A stretch of DNA of 39,840 nucleotides. It comes from Bacteroidales bacterium. GTDB taxonomy: Bacteria; Bacteroidota; Bacteroidia; Bacteroidales; UBA3824. Position 1 is the stretch's first letter. Every line of letters starts with the position of its first letter. Positions 7,138-16,985 of the stretch are shown here, one piece after another. The notes under the pieces were generated by a model, which saw nothing but the letters and a program-made list of their open reading frames with translations, had not been told where the DNA came from and ran no database searches. The stretch covers positions 1-39,840 of the forward strand of contig JAFPYT010000100.1 of the NCBI GenBank assembly GCA_017394445.1, written 5' to 3'. Both the position numbers and the translations under genes were made by a program.

Positions 7138-8211
7138 TCACTCCGTTATCTGTGCCGAAATTTTCAACACCACATTGTCGTGTCCGCTCTGAGGACTATT
7201 GGTAACAAGAGTTAAGTATTTGGTTACCAAATTCTTTTTACCTTCTGCGTTGAAAAAAATTGTGATAGTGCCGTTTTCGCCGGGCTGCACCACAGGCGTG
7301 TTGATTTTGTAAGATACACAGTCAGAAAAATTTCTTACAGCACGTATTTCAAGTGGCGAAGTACCAGTGTTAGAATATGTTAACTTCTGACATACAGTTG
7401 ATTCTTTTTCCACATTCTTAAAAGAAACATCCTTGCCGTTTGGAAACTCAATCAAAGGAGGATTCTTTATTTGCTCGGAGGTAAACTTCTCTGTGATAAT
7501 AGATTTGAAGTTTAATTTGTAAGAATATGTGTTAACTAAAATGCCAGCCTGAAAATCAAAATAGTCCCAACCATCGCATTTTTTTGTGGCAAACTCGGCT
7601 TTGATTTCACCCTTTGCACCGGGTTTCAAAACCTTTGGCGACACGGTAAGCGACAGATATTGAGGTATTTTATCATTGTCGGGCTCAACCACAAGGTCGG
7701 CTTTGGTGGGATTGAAAATTTCGATTGTCTGTTTTACGGTTTCGCCTTTTGAAACACTGCCAAAATTAACAGTGGTTTTCTTCAACCGCAAATCAAAAAA
7801 CGTGTAAGGATATTCAGCAGAAACAGGCTCAGGGCGAGGCTGCACATTGCCCGAAATATACAGCACATCTTGGATACTTTTGCCATTGTGCATCACGGTA
7901 ATGCTTTTGGTAAAAGTCCCCGGTCGGTCGCGCGGGTCGAAAGTAGCATCTACATAACCCTCCTGTCCCGGCATCACAGGCTCTTTGCTCCACGCCGGCG
8001 AAGTGCAGCCGCACGAGGTATAAACCTTAGATACCACCAAAGGCTTATCGCCCGTATTTTTGTATACAAAGCGGTGAGTAACAGCACCATCAAGTTCGCC
8101 AATATTGCCAAAATTATGTTCCAATTCGGCAAATTCGGTCACAGGCTGAGCCGCTGCGGTTATAGAAATTGCCAACAAAAATGTTACTATATATATAAGG
8201 TGTGGTTTCAT
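7138..8211 (-). CDS. DUF1573 domain-containing secreted protein
   Basis: A 357-residue exported protein with a signal peptide (about 1-21, ITAAAQ). It contains Ig-like DUF1573 modules: 'EHNFGNIGELDGAVTHRFVYKNTGDKPLVVSKVYTSCGCTSPAWSKEPVMPGQEGYVDATFDP' is split by the CGC motif at about residues 67-69, and a second module starts near residue 125 ('TTVNFGSVSKGETVKQTIEIFNPTKADLVV'). A third related stretch near 265 reads 'VSFKNVEKESTVCQKLTYSNTGTSPLEIRAV'. The family is abundant in Bacteroidota; the folds resemble ASPM/SPD-2/Hydin-type domains and the function is unknown. It probably acts in the periplasm or at the surface. The lipoprotein gene upstream ends 49 bases before it, with no clear promoter between, so cotranscription is likely. 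Confidence 0.87.
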   Translation of the reverse strand: MKPHLIYIVTFLLAISITAAAQPVTEFAELEHNFGNIGELDGAVTHRFVYKNTGDKPLVVSKVYTSCGCTSPAWSKEPVMPGQEGYVDATFDPRDRPGTFTKSITVMHNGKSIQDVLYISGNVQPRPEPVSAEYPYTFFDLRLKKTTVNFGSVSKGETVKQTIEIFNPTKADLVVEPDNDKIPQYLSLTVSPKVLKPGAKGEIKAEFATKKCDGWDYFDFQAGILVNTYSYKLNFKSIITEKFTSEQIKNPPLIEFPNGKDVSFKNVEKESTVCQKLTYSNTGTSPLEIRAVRNFSDCVSYKINTPVVQPGENGTITIFFNAEGKKNLVTKYLTLVTNSPQSGHDNVVLKISAQITE

Positions 8212-8219
8212 AGTTCAAA

Positions 8220-8258
8220 AGTTTAAATGCATAATTCATAATGCATAATTCATAATTA
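8220..8258. repeat. Short AT-rich tandem repeat between genes
   Basis: ATGCATAATTCATA occurs twice in succession and is followed by a partial third copy. It occupies nearly the whole gap between the propeller lipoprotein and the DUF1573 gene. Confidence 0.6.
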
Positions 8259-8260
8259 AA

Positions 8261-9190
8261 TTAATCCAATCCAATTTGATAAATATCTATCGTATTGTTA
8301 AAAAACGTTGGAACAATAAGAATATTTTGCTGCGGCAGATACTCAAAATCGGCGGCATTAACCCCCTCACGAGCGTTCACAAGCAAACGACATTCCTTTT
8401 GAGTTACAGCAAAAATATTGCCCAAAAAATCTGACGCAATAAAAGTGCTATCATTGTGATATTTAAGACCGTCGGGAGTAAAATGCATTTTAGCAAAAAC
8501 CCTTCTACGAGCGTTTAGAGGGTCGATAGTAATAATGCGGTCGGCGGCTGCCATAGCAATTTTAGCATCAGCACGGCAAATACCGTTGGCACCTGCGCAA
8601 AGCGAATCGGCAAACAGTTTCTGTAATTCACCTTGTTGCGAAATTTTAAACACGCATCCAGCCTTAGTGTCAGACACATACACATTATTGTCGGCATCAG
8701 AAGCCACATCGTTGAGAAACTCCGCACCTTCGGGCTGGTAGATTTTCGTAACCGTTTGCGATTCAATATTATAAACCACAATACGGTCGATATCAGCAAT
8801 AAAAAGAGTTTGTCCTGCAACAGTCATTCCCTTTGGCGCATTCAAATTGGCAATAGGCAGAGTATCAATAATTTCACCCGAAAGCATTACCCGCGTTATA
8901 TAGCCAGAAGAATCTTTTACATCGGGTTCGCCATTGATATTCGACACGTAGATATAATTGTTGCGCGTATCCAACGTAACAGATTCGGGAATTTTGAAAC
9001 CCTTATTCGATGCCAACAACCTTGCACCCACAAAATTGGTTGGCGTAGGTTCTGATTCGTATTTGTCGATAGGAAATACAATTTTTGATTGATTGTTGGT
9101 GCTGTTTTTCGATCGGCATGATGTAATCATTAATGTCGAAAACGTTATCAGCAAAAGTGTTACAAGCGGTAATATGTGTTTTTTCTTCAT
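8261..9190 (-). CDS. Lipoprotein with SMP-30/NHL-like beta-propeller
   Basis: A 309-residue lipoprotein. A type II signal peptide ends in the lipobox ITSC with Cys25. The rest consists of repeated propeller-like strands ('VTLDTRNNYIYVSNINGEPDVKDSSGYITRV', 'LNAPKGMTVAGQTLFIADIDRIVVYNIES', 'LNDVASDADNNVYVSDTKAGCVFKIS', 'GLKYHNDSTFIASDFLGNIFAV'). These resemble SMP-30/gluconolactonase or NHL propellers. No catalytic residues could be assigned, and a ligand-binding or scaffold role is equally possible. It lies upstream of the DUF1573 gene in the same direction. Confidence 0.8.
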   Translation of the reverse strand: MKKKHILPLVTLLLITFSTLMITSCRSKNSTNNQSKIVFPIDKYESEPTPTNFVGARLLASNKGFKIPESVTLDTRNNYIYVSNINGEPDVKDSSGYITRVMLSGEIIDTLPIANLNAPKGMTVAGQTLFIADIDRIVVYNIESQTVTKIYQPEGAEFLNDVASDADNNVYVSDTKAGCVFKISQQGELQKLFADSLCAGANGICRADAKIAMAAADRIITIDPLNARRRVFAKMHFTPDGLKYHNDSTFIASDFLGNIFAVTQKECRLLVNAREGVNAADFEYLPQQNILIVPTFFNNTIDIYQIGLD

Positions 9191-9261
9191 ATTTGTTTTA
9201 CTTAATATACAAAATACTATACTAAAATAATGCCATACATCATCGCATTAACAAAATAAAA

Positions 9262-9292
9262 GCCGTTTCCTCGGGGGGGGATGGGAAACGGC
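9262..9292 (-). terminator. Intrinsic terminator downstream of the sensor gene
   Basis: A perfect 9 bp stem (GCCGTTTCC / GGAAACGGC) encloses a 13-base loop containing eight consecutive Gs (9273-9280). Read on the minus strand the stem is followed by TTTTATTTTG, so it ends transcription from the gene at 9455-12259. The rest of 9300-9454 is A-rich and shows nothing recognisable. Confidence 0.75.
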
Positions 9293-9454
9293 CAAAATCA
9301 ATAACAATAAAAATCAATAAAATAAAATCAAATCAAAAAAATTTTAAACAAATAAAAATAACATGAATAATACACAATTAAAAACAAAAAAATACTCAAA
9401 TCTAAATCAAATCACCATTGCTCAAAGCAATACAATATAATAAATAAACCAATT

Positions 9455-12259
9455 TTATTCAAATTTATACTTAGTAATCAGTATCATAAACTGATTTTTG
9501 AGATCGGTAACCGTGGTAATAACCTCGGCTGGAACGCTATCTTTGTTTCTACGCAATACCTGCTCAGCTTCGTCCATAACTGCCACATGGCGTTCGAGGT
9601 TGTGAACAAACTCTGCCATAATTTTCATACGGGTACGTTCAAGATTGCGGTCGGCATTTTGAAGAGCCTTAGATTGTAATTTTTCTTTTTCTTGCAATTC
9701 GCGGTTTTGTTCAAGTATTTCAGCCTGTTGCAATTCAAGTTCTTTGTGAAGTTTGTTGAGTTCTTCAACTTTTTCTTGAAGTTCTTTTTCTTGCGCCTTC
9801 GATTTCTCTATTGCGCTAATCAAGTTAGATTCGTTATCGTGAAGTTTTTGATTTGCCTTGTTAAGTTCCTCCTGCTGAGCCGCCATAGCTTGCTGTGCAT
9901 TTTGGAGCTCGGTTAAATTGTTACGCATTTCATCCTCCTGTGCCGCCATTTTGTCGGCTTGAAGCTTCAATTCAAGCTCCTGCTTTTTGCTTGCAGTAAT
10001 GTCGGTGGCCATATTAAGGATTTTATAAGGGAATCCATCGCTATCAATAATCGGGGTAAACACTTGGTGCAACCAATGTTCCTCGCCACCAGTTACATAC
10101 TTATCGGTACGTTTAACCACCTCGCCATCACGTACACGATTCCAGAAATCGGCGTCTTGAAGCGAATTTTCCGCAGTAGTATCGCGAAATTCGTCTAATG
10201 TACGCCCAATGATTTGTTCGCGCTGAAGGTTCATAGTCTTGCAGAATGCCTCGTTAACACTTGTGATGTTACCAGTGAGGTCGTACTCAATAACGAGCGA
10301 CGAACTGTTAACGGCGTTGAGAATACTCTGCATCTCTGCCTCCTTACGGGCTGATTCTTCCTGAGTGGCTTGAAGTTCTTCGAGGTTTTGACGCATCTCC
10401 TCCTCTTGCGAAGCCATTTCCTCGGCTTGCTGCTGCGACTGTGCAAGGAGTTCTGCTGTCCTCTGGTTGATTTTTGCGATTGAAAGTGTGGAGGCAATTG
10501 ATTCCGAAACTTTTTCTACAAAGTCGATTTCGTGTTTCTCCATCTTCTTAAACGAAGCAATCTCCATCACACCGAAAATCTGTTCCTCTACCTTCAGCGG
10601 CATAATCAACAAGCAGTTAGGATTTGCACCACCCAAACCTGATGTTATTGAAAGATAGTCGTTTGGCAGGTCGGTAAGGTATACATACGATTTTTCAATG
10701 GCACACGTACCTATAAGACCCTCACCAAGATATATTTTCTTTTTCTTCTTGCGCTCTTGATTGTAGGCATACGACGATACAAGTTCGAGATAAACGTCGT
10801 TTTTATCGTTGTCGTTATAGAGGAAAAGACCGCCTTGGTTTGCATCCAAGAAATGGATAAGATTCTTTAACACATTGTTAGCCAAGTCGGTAATGTTGCT
10901 CGTACTTTGACGGAGAATTTCAGAAAATTGTGTTAATCCTTCGTTAGCCCACTTACGCAAGCTGTCCTCGCGTTGACGCTTCTGGTCTTCCTGTTGCGAT
11001 TTGTAAAGATTTCCACGCATTTCGAGGAGCGAGTTGCCCAATAAGTCGTTTTCGCTCAAAGGTTTAAATTCAGTGTCCAAGTTACCGCTACCAATGCTGC
11101 TCGCAAACTGAGTGGTTTCTTTTAAGCCATGGGCAAAAGTATTAAGTTCCACAGCCATATCCGCCAACTCGTCGTTAGTGTTGCACTTGATTTCCTCGTC
11201 GGGAATGATACCTTTACTGAGTGCGTTGACATATCCACTGATTTTGGATATTGCCGAAGTGATTTTGCTTGAGAATTTGGCAATTGCCACAGCCAAAGCC
11301 AAGATAATCAGTATAGCAATTATAATAAGTAACAATCTTGTGGTAGAGGCTGTCTGCTCTTTTTGTTCCGAAATCTTGGAAAGCATTGAATCAATGTCGT
11401 CAAGTTTAGATTTTTCAACCGAAAGGTCAAACAGAAGTCCCTCTTCGCGGTTAAAACCAATCTCCTTGTCGATTTTTACAAGCGAAGTAAAGAATCGTTT
11501 GAAATCGTTGACAGGTTTAAGCTTTTCGGCAGATTTTGCTTTGTTTTTTTGTTGAGATTGAATTTGAGGTTGTGGAGCAACGGCAGCTGAATCTGATTGT
11601 GTGGTATCGCGTTGAACAATAGGAATGGGTTCGGGCTCAATAATTGCAGCACTACCCATATTTTGAGTGTAAATGGTTACAAAATCGTTGTAATAAGCTG
11701 GGTCTTTGCGGTTTAGATATTGCACTTCCATCTCTTTCAACGACGACAATATGGGTGCGGGCAACGATTTTTGAGCTACGGCAGATGCGTAACTGCGCTC
11801 TATCTCGCCAATTATACCAGTAGAGAACGAACCGCGCTTGTAAAATTTAGAAGCTACCAAATTTAACAAATCGCCATAACTTGTAGCATTCTCTTTCAGC
11901 ATGTAAATGTTGTTGTTGAGGTCGAGAACTGCTGTTGTTGGCATGTTGAGTAGTTCGTCAAAATTCTTATTAATCTGCTTTTGCTCAAGTTCAAATTTGC
12001 GCAAATATTCGTTTTCCATTGTTTTGAAAAACGTATTGTCGGTGGTGTAATAAAGCAAAAACGATTGCTCATACTCTTTGAGTTTGAGATATTCGAGTTT
12101 TAGCGTGAGCACTTTCTGCTCATAATCTTCGTAGGCTTTGTTCCTGCCCAAAAGTACCACAAATATCACAGATACAATAATAAAGGGCAATAGAGTTATT
12201 AACAGGAATAACCTAAACTTCGACTTTATGGAGAGTTTGAACTTTTTCATAAATTTCAA
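9455..12259 (-). CDS. Membrane sensor: HAMP-GAF-PAS-coiled coil, no kinase domain
   Basis: A 934-residue inner-membrane signalling protein. TM1 is at about 17-38 and TM2 at about 308-328, with an extracytoplasmic helical domain between them. That domain includes a Pro/Gln/Ser-rich insert at about 205-245 (PEPIPIVQ...PQPQIQSQQ) that looks disordered. After TM2 come a HAMP-like region (about 329-420), a GAF domain (about 440-600; 'GGLFLYNDNDKNDVYLELVSSYAY', 'GLIGTCAIEKSYVYLTDLP', 'GVMEIASFKKMEKHEIDFVEKVSESIA'), a coiled coil, a PAS domain (about 650-770; 'LVIEYDLTGNITSVNEAFCK', 'YKILNMATDITASKKQ') and a second long coiled coil. The last 55 residues ('MKIMAEFVHNLERHVAVMDEAEQV...') match no output domain I know. 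I find no HisKA, HATPase, GGDEF, PP2C or methyl-accepting motif. The start could also be Met4. Confidence 0.85.
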   Translation of the reverse strand: MKFMKKFKLSIKSKFRLFLLITLLPFIIVSVIFVVLLGRNKAYEDYEQKVLTLKLEYLKLKEYEQSFLLYYTTDNTFFKTMENEYLRKFELEQKQINKNFDELLNMPTTAVLDLNNNIYMLKENATSYGDLLNLVASKFYKRGSFSTGIIGEIERSYASAVAQKSLPAPILSSLKEMEVQYLNRKDPAYYNDFVTIYTQNMGSAAIIEPEPIPIVQRDTTQSDSAAVAPQPQIQSQQKNKAKSAEKLKPVNDFKRFFTSLVKIDKEIGFNREEGLLFDLSVEKSKLDDIDSMLSKISEQKEQTASTTRLLLIIIAILIILALAVAIAKFSSKITSAISKISGYVNALSKGIIPDEEIKCNTNDELADMAVELNTFAHGLKETTQFASSIGSGNLDTEFKPLSENDLLGNSLLEMRGNLYKSQQEDQKRQREDSLRKWANEGLTQFSEILRQSTSNITDLANNVLKNLIHFLDANQGGLFLYNDNDKNDVYLELVSSYAYNQERKKKKKIYLGEGLIGTCAIEKSYVYLTDLPNDYLSITSGLGGANPNCLLIMPLKVEEQIFGVMEIASFKKMEKHEIDFVEKVSESIASTLSIAKINQRTAELLAQSQQQAEEMASQEEEMRQNLEELQATQEESARKEAEMQSILNAVNSSSLVIEYDLTGNITSVNEAFCKTMNLQREQIIGRTLDEFRDTTAENSLQDADFWNRVRDGEVVKRTDKYVTGGEEHWLHQVFTPIIDSDGFPYKILNMATDITASKKQELELKLQADKMAAQEDEMRNNLTELQNAQQAMAAQQEELNKANQKLHDNESNLISAIEKSKAQEKELQEKVEELNKLHKELELQQAEILEQNRELQEKEKLQSKALQNADRNLERTRMKIMAEFVHNLERHVAVMDEAEQVLRRNKDSVPAEVITTVTDLKNQFMILITKYKFE

Positions 12260-12438
12260 CTTTGTTTTTCAGTCCACTATACCTAAAATATAGGCTACTA
12301 AAATTATAAAATTTTAAATTAATGTCAAAATTTTTTAAAAGAAAAATTTTTATTTCTAATTATTTGTGTAATAGCAAAATAACCCGACATTTTAATTAAT
12401 AATGTCTTTTAATGTTATGTAATTCGGGAAAAAAGGAT

Positions 12439-12446
12439 TACTTTTG
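12439..12446 (+). promoter_or_regulatory. -7 promoter element of the manA operon
   Basis: TACTTTTG fits TAnnTTTG. It places the transcript start near 12453, about 70 bases before the manA ATG, and supports the internal start at 12522 over an upstream in-frame ATG at 12444. The rest of the 12260-12521 gap is AT-rich, with no other clear signal. Confidence 0.5.
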
Positions 12447-12521
12447 ACCCGTTTTTTGTTTGCTATTGTTTGCAAATATACAAATTTAGTACCGAATATA
12501 AAAATTTTCTGCATTAATATA

Positions 12522-13523
12522 ATGAGCAATATTTTATACCCGCTAAAATTTTCTCCAGTCTACAAGACGAGAATATGGGGTGGAAACAAATTTGAAACAC
12601 TATTCAATCGTCACGGTTTGCCAGGACATTGCGGCGAAAGTTGGGAGGTTAGCGATGTGCCTAACTCGGTGTCGGTGGTTAGCAACGGTTTTTTGAAAGG
12701 CAACAGTCTCGACGAGTTGGTAGAAGTTTACATGGGCGACCTTGTGGGCGACTCGGTTTACGAAACTTTTGGCAACTATTTTCCGCTATTGGTTAAATTC
12801 ATCGATGCCACCGACGACCTTTCGGTACAGGTGCATCCCGACGACAACCTTGCCTGGCAACGCCACAATTGCCCGGGAAAAACCGAAATGTGGTATGTGG
12901 TTCACGCCGAAAAAGATTCAAGCCTTATAGCGGGATTCAACAACAAAATCACTAAAGATGAATACGTTACAGCCGTAGAAAATGGCAGTTTGCACAATAA
13001 GCTCAACATCCTTGACGTAAAAGAGGGCGATGTGTTTTTTGTTCCGCCGGGCTGCGTTCACGCTATTGGCAAGGGGGTTCTCTTGTTAGAAGTGCAGCAA
13101 TCAAGCGATATTACATACCGTATTTTTGACTACAACCGTCGCGACGACGATGGCAACCTGCGCGAACTGCATACCGAACTTGCCGTTGATGCTTTGGATT
13201 TTGAATGTGTAAGCAATAGCAAGCAAAAATACACTCCTAAAAAAAACACAGAGGTCAATATTATTGATTGTAAATACTTTACAACCAATATTTTTGAACT
13301 CGACATGCCTATAGAACGCGATTATCCCGAAATCGACTCCTTTATAATATATATATGTGTGGAGGGTGGTTGCCGAATTGAATATGGCGACAAAGACGAA
13401 AGCATAGACCTTGTTTGTGGCGAAACGGTGCTTATACCTGCAGTTATCAAAAACTTACGGTTTTTCCCGAAAAACAGCGCCAAACTTTTAGAGGTATATA
13501 TCAAGATAGACAACAACAATTAA
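12522..13523 (+). CDS. manA: Mannose-6-phosphate isomerase, class I
   Basis: A 333-residue zinc enzyme that interconverts mannose-6-phosphate and fructose-6-phosphate, feeding GDP-mannose synthesis or mannose catabolism. Visible motifs are 'YKTRIWGGNKFETLF' near the start, the zinc-binding QVHPDD (about residues 103-108), 'KTEMWYVVHAE', 'GDVFFVPPGCVHAIGKGVLLLEVQQSSDITYRIFDYNR' (His about 180) and a small C-terminal cupin-like domain. The start MSNILYPLKF is chosen because the 26 codons upstream do not resemble the family and overlap the promoter. The length fits the short bacterial class. The trifunctional MMPL gene follows after 18 bases in the same operon. Confidence 0.95.
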   Translation: MSNILYPLKFSPVYKTRIWGGNKFETLFNRHGLPGHCGESWEVSDVPNSVSVVSNGFLKGNSLDELVEVYMGDLVGDSVYETFGNYFPLLVKFIDATDDLSVQVHPDDNLAWQRHNCPGKTEMWYVVHAEKDSSLIAGFNNKITKDEYVTAVENGSLHNKLNILDVKEGDVFFVPPGCVHAIGKGVLLLEVQQSSDITYRIFDYNRRDDDGNLRELHTELAVDALDFECVSNSKQKYTPKKNTEVNIIDCKYFTTNIFELDMPIERDYPEIDSFIIYICVEGGCRIEYGDKDESIDLVCGETVLIPAVIKNLRFFPKNSAKLLEVYIKIDNNN

Positions 13524-13541
13524 GAGGTATTTCGGCGGCTG

Positions 13542-16500
13542 ATGCTAACACGTTTTTTTATAAAATTATATAGGTATCTCGGCAAGCGTAAAACACTTAC
13601 CGCGATACTATTGTTGTTGGCATGCTCAGTGGCCGCTTTATGCGCTTCGAGGCTTAATTTTAGAGAAGACATCTCGGATTTTCTTCCTCAAAAAAGCGGT
13701 TATTCAAAGGTGTCGAAATTTATTGGGATTGCAGCTGGTAATTCGCGTATCTTTATATATATCAAGCAAAAAGACAGCACTTACACACCCGACACTATTA
13801 CTCGCCGAATGGATAGTTTTGCTAACTATCTCAAAAAAACAGGATCTCCGCTTGTGGCTGATATTAAAGCCCGCAACGACGAAAATGCAATCAACACTAC
13901 AGCTAAATTTGTTCAAGAAAATATTCCGCTGTTTGTTAATAATCAAAACTTTAAGTTTGCTGCTGATTCGTGTTTAACGCCTCAACACGCTCAAAAAGCT
14001 ATTCAAACCGATAAAACCATTCTGCAATCGCCTGCTCCGGGATATGTAAAAAATGTGGTACAAAACGACCCTCTCGGAATGTTCGTAAGCGTATTATCTG
14101 ATTTACAAAACTTTAAACCGGCAGGAGGTTACCAATTTTACAACGGCTACATAATGGAGCCCGAAATGAAACGGGGTGTAATATTTTTTGATTCGCCTAC
14201 TGGAATGAGCGAAAGCGGCGTTAACGCACAGATTGTAAATATTATGCAAAATGCAGCCGATGATTTTCAAAAAATATATCCCGACACTGAGGTTACAATT
14301 TTTGGTCCGCCGGTAATTGCAGTGTGTAATGCTGCTCAAATCAAAAAAGATTCGCTCATTACTTCGGTATTTTCTATTATACTGATTTTGCTAATACTGT
14401 GGTTTTCAATACGAAACATACGCAACCTTTTGGTAATGGGAGCAACTCTCGTGTTTGGATTTGCAGCAGCAGCAGCTATGTCGTGGATAGTGTTTGGAGG
14501 CATTTCGGTAATAGCTCTTGGCATTTGCGCAGTGTTTACGGGCATAGCAGCTAATTATCCGCTACATTTTATAACGCATTATTACCATAGCGGCGATATG
14601 GAACAAAATATCAGAGAGATAACCGCGCCACTAATTACAGGAAACGTTACCACTGTAGCAGCTTTTTTGGCGTTGGTATTTGCCGATAGTCCAGCACTTC
14701 GCGATTTAGGATTTGCCGGTGGTATTTTGCTAATTGCAGCCATATTGTTCACATTAGTTTTTTGTCCGCATTTGGTAAAAAAGATAGACACAGAAAAAGA
14801 ATCTACAAAACGAGGTATTAATCTGAATTTCAATTTTTTGCAAAAAAAATATGTAATAATCCCCGTTTTGATAATAACCCCTGTGCTTGTGTGGCTTAGC
14901 ACCAACACTAAGTTTGACGGCGATATGAGTCGTCTCAACTATATGACTCCCGACCTACGCACCGAAGCCAACCATACTTTTGGATTGCTCAACAGCGACA
15001 GCGCAGTGTCGGTTTATGTTGCCACCACAGGAAACAACATCGAAGAGGCACTTCAACGCTACGAAAAAGCCGCTCCCATAGCCGACAGCCTTCTCAAAAC
15101 CCAAACAATATTAAAAGTTTCTGGTATAGGTAATTTTGTGCCATCGAAACAAATGCAGCAGCAACGCATTAACCAATGGAACTCATTTACAACCAATTAC
15201 CGTGATTCTATCATCCGTCTTACTGAATTTAATGCCGAACAACAAAATCTCAACAAAAACTATTTCAACAAAGCGGCAAAGATACTTTCAGATACTTTTT
15301 CGGTAAAGGACTTAGCATTTTTTGAACCTATAATCCACACAGGTGCAGGTGGTTACATCAACGAAGATTCGTCTGGCGCGGCAGTTATCACTATTTTGAG
15401 AGTAAAACCCGATATGGCTAAAACCGTTTCAGAATGTTTTGCCAACATCGACCCCAACATATCAGCCTTTGACGAACGCATTGTATCGCAAACTCTTACC
15501 GAAAGTCTGAGCGACAATTTCAATTTTGTGCTATTTTCGGCAGGTTTTATAGTTTTTGTGTTTTTAACAATATCGTTTGGAAGGGCAGAGCTCAGTATTA
15601 TATCGTTTATTCCACTAACAATCAGTTGGTTTTGGATTCTCGGCATAATGTATATCTGCGGAATAAGTTTCAATATTGTCAACATTATCCTCGCAACGTT
15701 TATTTTTGGTCAGGGCGACGACTACACCGTTTTTATCACCGAAGGCTTAATTTACGAACATTCGCGCGGACGCAAGGTGCTCGATTCGTTTAAAAGTAGC
15801 GTGGCAATATCATCGCTGATTATGTTCGTTGGTATTGGTTCTCTGGTGTTTGCTCAGCATCCTGCAATGAAAAATCTTGGCATTGTGGTAGTTATAGGAA
15901 TGTTTTCGGTGGTGGCGGCTGCGTATATTTTTCCCCCGATGCTCTACAACTTTTTGGTAAAAGAGCGCAACGGCAATCCGCGAATATTTCCTTACACTTT
16001 TAGAAGTATGGCAAATTCGCTGTTTTATTTTCTCAAGTTTTTGTGGATATGCATTTTGATGCGCGTCTACACCATATTTGTAAAAAACCGCGACAAAATA
16101 CACACCCAAATGCACCGCTATGTGCAAATGATTTACAAGGCACCGCGTGTAAAATTTGAAGTTTCAAACCCCAACGGCGAAAATTTTTCAAAACCATCGC
16201 TCATAATTGCCAATCATCAAAGCAGTTTTGACATACTCGCCATCAAGAGCCTCGCTCCAAAAATCCTTTTCCTCACCAACGACGCTCAGCAAAAAAACTT
16301 TATCTACGGCAGTTTTCTCAAAAAAGCCGATTTTTACCCGTCGTCGCTTGGCTACGATGTGCTTACCGAAAAATTCAAACCGCTTGTAGCTCAGGGATAT
16401 TCTATTGTGGTTTTCCCCGAAGGAACACGCTCAAACAACGGACAGGTACACCGTTTTCATCAAGGCGCATTCTATTTGGCAAAGCAACTCAACCTCGATA

Positions 16501-16982
16501 TAGTGCCAGTGGTTTTGCTCGGACTCAACCTCATTTTCAAAAAAGGCAGTTTGATTGTAAACCCCGGCAAAATGGTGTTAGAAATAGGAAAACGTTTCAC
16601 CCAAGACGATCCTCTAATGGGCGATACCACTTTGGAAACCGCGCGAAATTTTCGTCATCATATCATCAATCGATTGCAAGATATGCACAAGCAACATCAA
16701 AATACCGATTTTTACCGTCAGTTGGTGTTTCACAACTATCTTTACAAGGGAAGCGAAATTGCAAACACTGTTAAAAAGAATCTCAACGGTAATCTCGAAT
16801 ATATTGATAATTTTGAGGGCGCAACTAAGCATATCGACAACTGCGGCTATGGCGAAATTGCTCTTATGTTTGCTCTTGTGCATCCCGAAACTGAGGTTAC
16901 AGCTTCGGATCCCGACCCCGACAAGATTCTCGTTGCCAAAAACTGCGTCTCTGTTCCACCAAACTTAAAGTATATCGGATAA
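13542..16982 (+). CDS. Trifunctional MMPL transporter / lysophospholipid acyltransferase / SAM-methyltransferase-like protein
   Basis: A 1146-residue inner-membrane fusion. Residues about 1-805 are an MMPL/RND-type exporter with TM1 at 17-36, a periplasmic loop, a helix bundle at about 272-410, TM at 437-453, a second loop, and a second bundle at about 660-805 containing 'FGQGDDYTVFITEG'. Residues about 840-1050 are a PlsC-type acyltransferase with the HX4D motif at His892-Asp897 (NHQSSFD) and FPEGTRS near 958-964. The last 90 residues resemble motifs I and II of a class I methyltransferase ('IDNCGYGEIALMFAL', 'EVTASDPDPDK') and then stop, so this third domain is short. NCBI uses this trifunctional name for a Bacteroidota family. 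The likely role is making or moving a membrane lipid; the substrate is unknown. The hydrolase gene begins 3 bases after the stop. Confidence 0.9.
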   Translation: MLTRFFIKLYRYLGKRKTLTAILLLLACSVAALCASRLNFREDISDFLPQKSGYSKVSKFIGIAAGNSRIFIYIKQKDSTYTPDTITRRMDSFANYLKKTGSPLVADIKARNDENAINTTAKFVQENIPLFVNNQNFKFAADSCLTPQHAQKAIQTDKTILQSPAPGYVKNVVQNDPLGMFVSVLSDLQNFKPAGGYQFYNGYIMEPEMKRGVIFFDSPTGMSESGVNAQIVNIMQNAADDFQKIYPDTEVTIFGPPVIAVCNAAQIKKDSLITSVFSIILILLILWFSIRNIRNLLVMGATLVFGFAAAAAMSWIVFGGISVIALGICAVFTGIAANYPLHFITHYYHSGDMEQNIREITAPLITGNVTTVAAFLALVFADSPALRDLGFAGGILLIAAILFTLVFCPHLVKKIDTEKESTKRGINLNFNFLQKKYVIIPVLIITPVLVWLSTNTKFDGDMSRLNYMTPDLRTEANHTFGLLNSDSAVSVYVATTGNNIEEALQRYEKAAPIADSLLKTQTILKVSGIGNFVPSKQMQQQRINQWNSFTTNYRDSIIRLTEFNAEQQNLNKNYFNKAAKILSDTFSVKDLAFFEPIIHTGAGGYINEDSSGAAVITILRVKPDMAKTVSECFANIDPNISAFDERIVSQTLTESLSDNFNFVLFSAGFIVFVFLTISFGRAELSIISFIPLTISWFWILGIMYICGISFNIVNIILATFIFGQGDDYTVFITEGLIYEHSRGRKVLDSFKSSVAISSLIMFVGIGSLVFAQHPAMKNLGIVVVIGMFSVVAAAYIFPPMLYNFLVKERNGNPRIFPYTFRSMANSLFYFLKFLWICILMRVYTIFVKNRDKIHTQMHRYVQMIYKAPRVKFEVSNPNGENFSKPSLIIANHQSSFDILAIKSLAPKILFLTNDAQQKNFIYGSFLKKADFYPSSLGYDVLTEKFKPLVAQGYSIVVFPEGTRSNNGQVHRFHQGAFYLAKQLNLDIVPVVLLGLNLIFKKGSLIVNPGKMVLEIGKRFTQDDPLMGDTTLETARNFRHHIINRLQDMHKQHQNTDFYRQLVFHNYLYKGSEIANTVKKNLNGNLEYIDNFEGATKHIDNCGYGEIALMFALVHPETEVTASDPDPDKILVAKNCVSVPPNLKYIG

Positions 16983-16985
16983 ATC

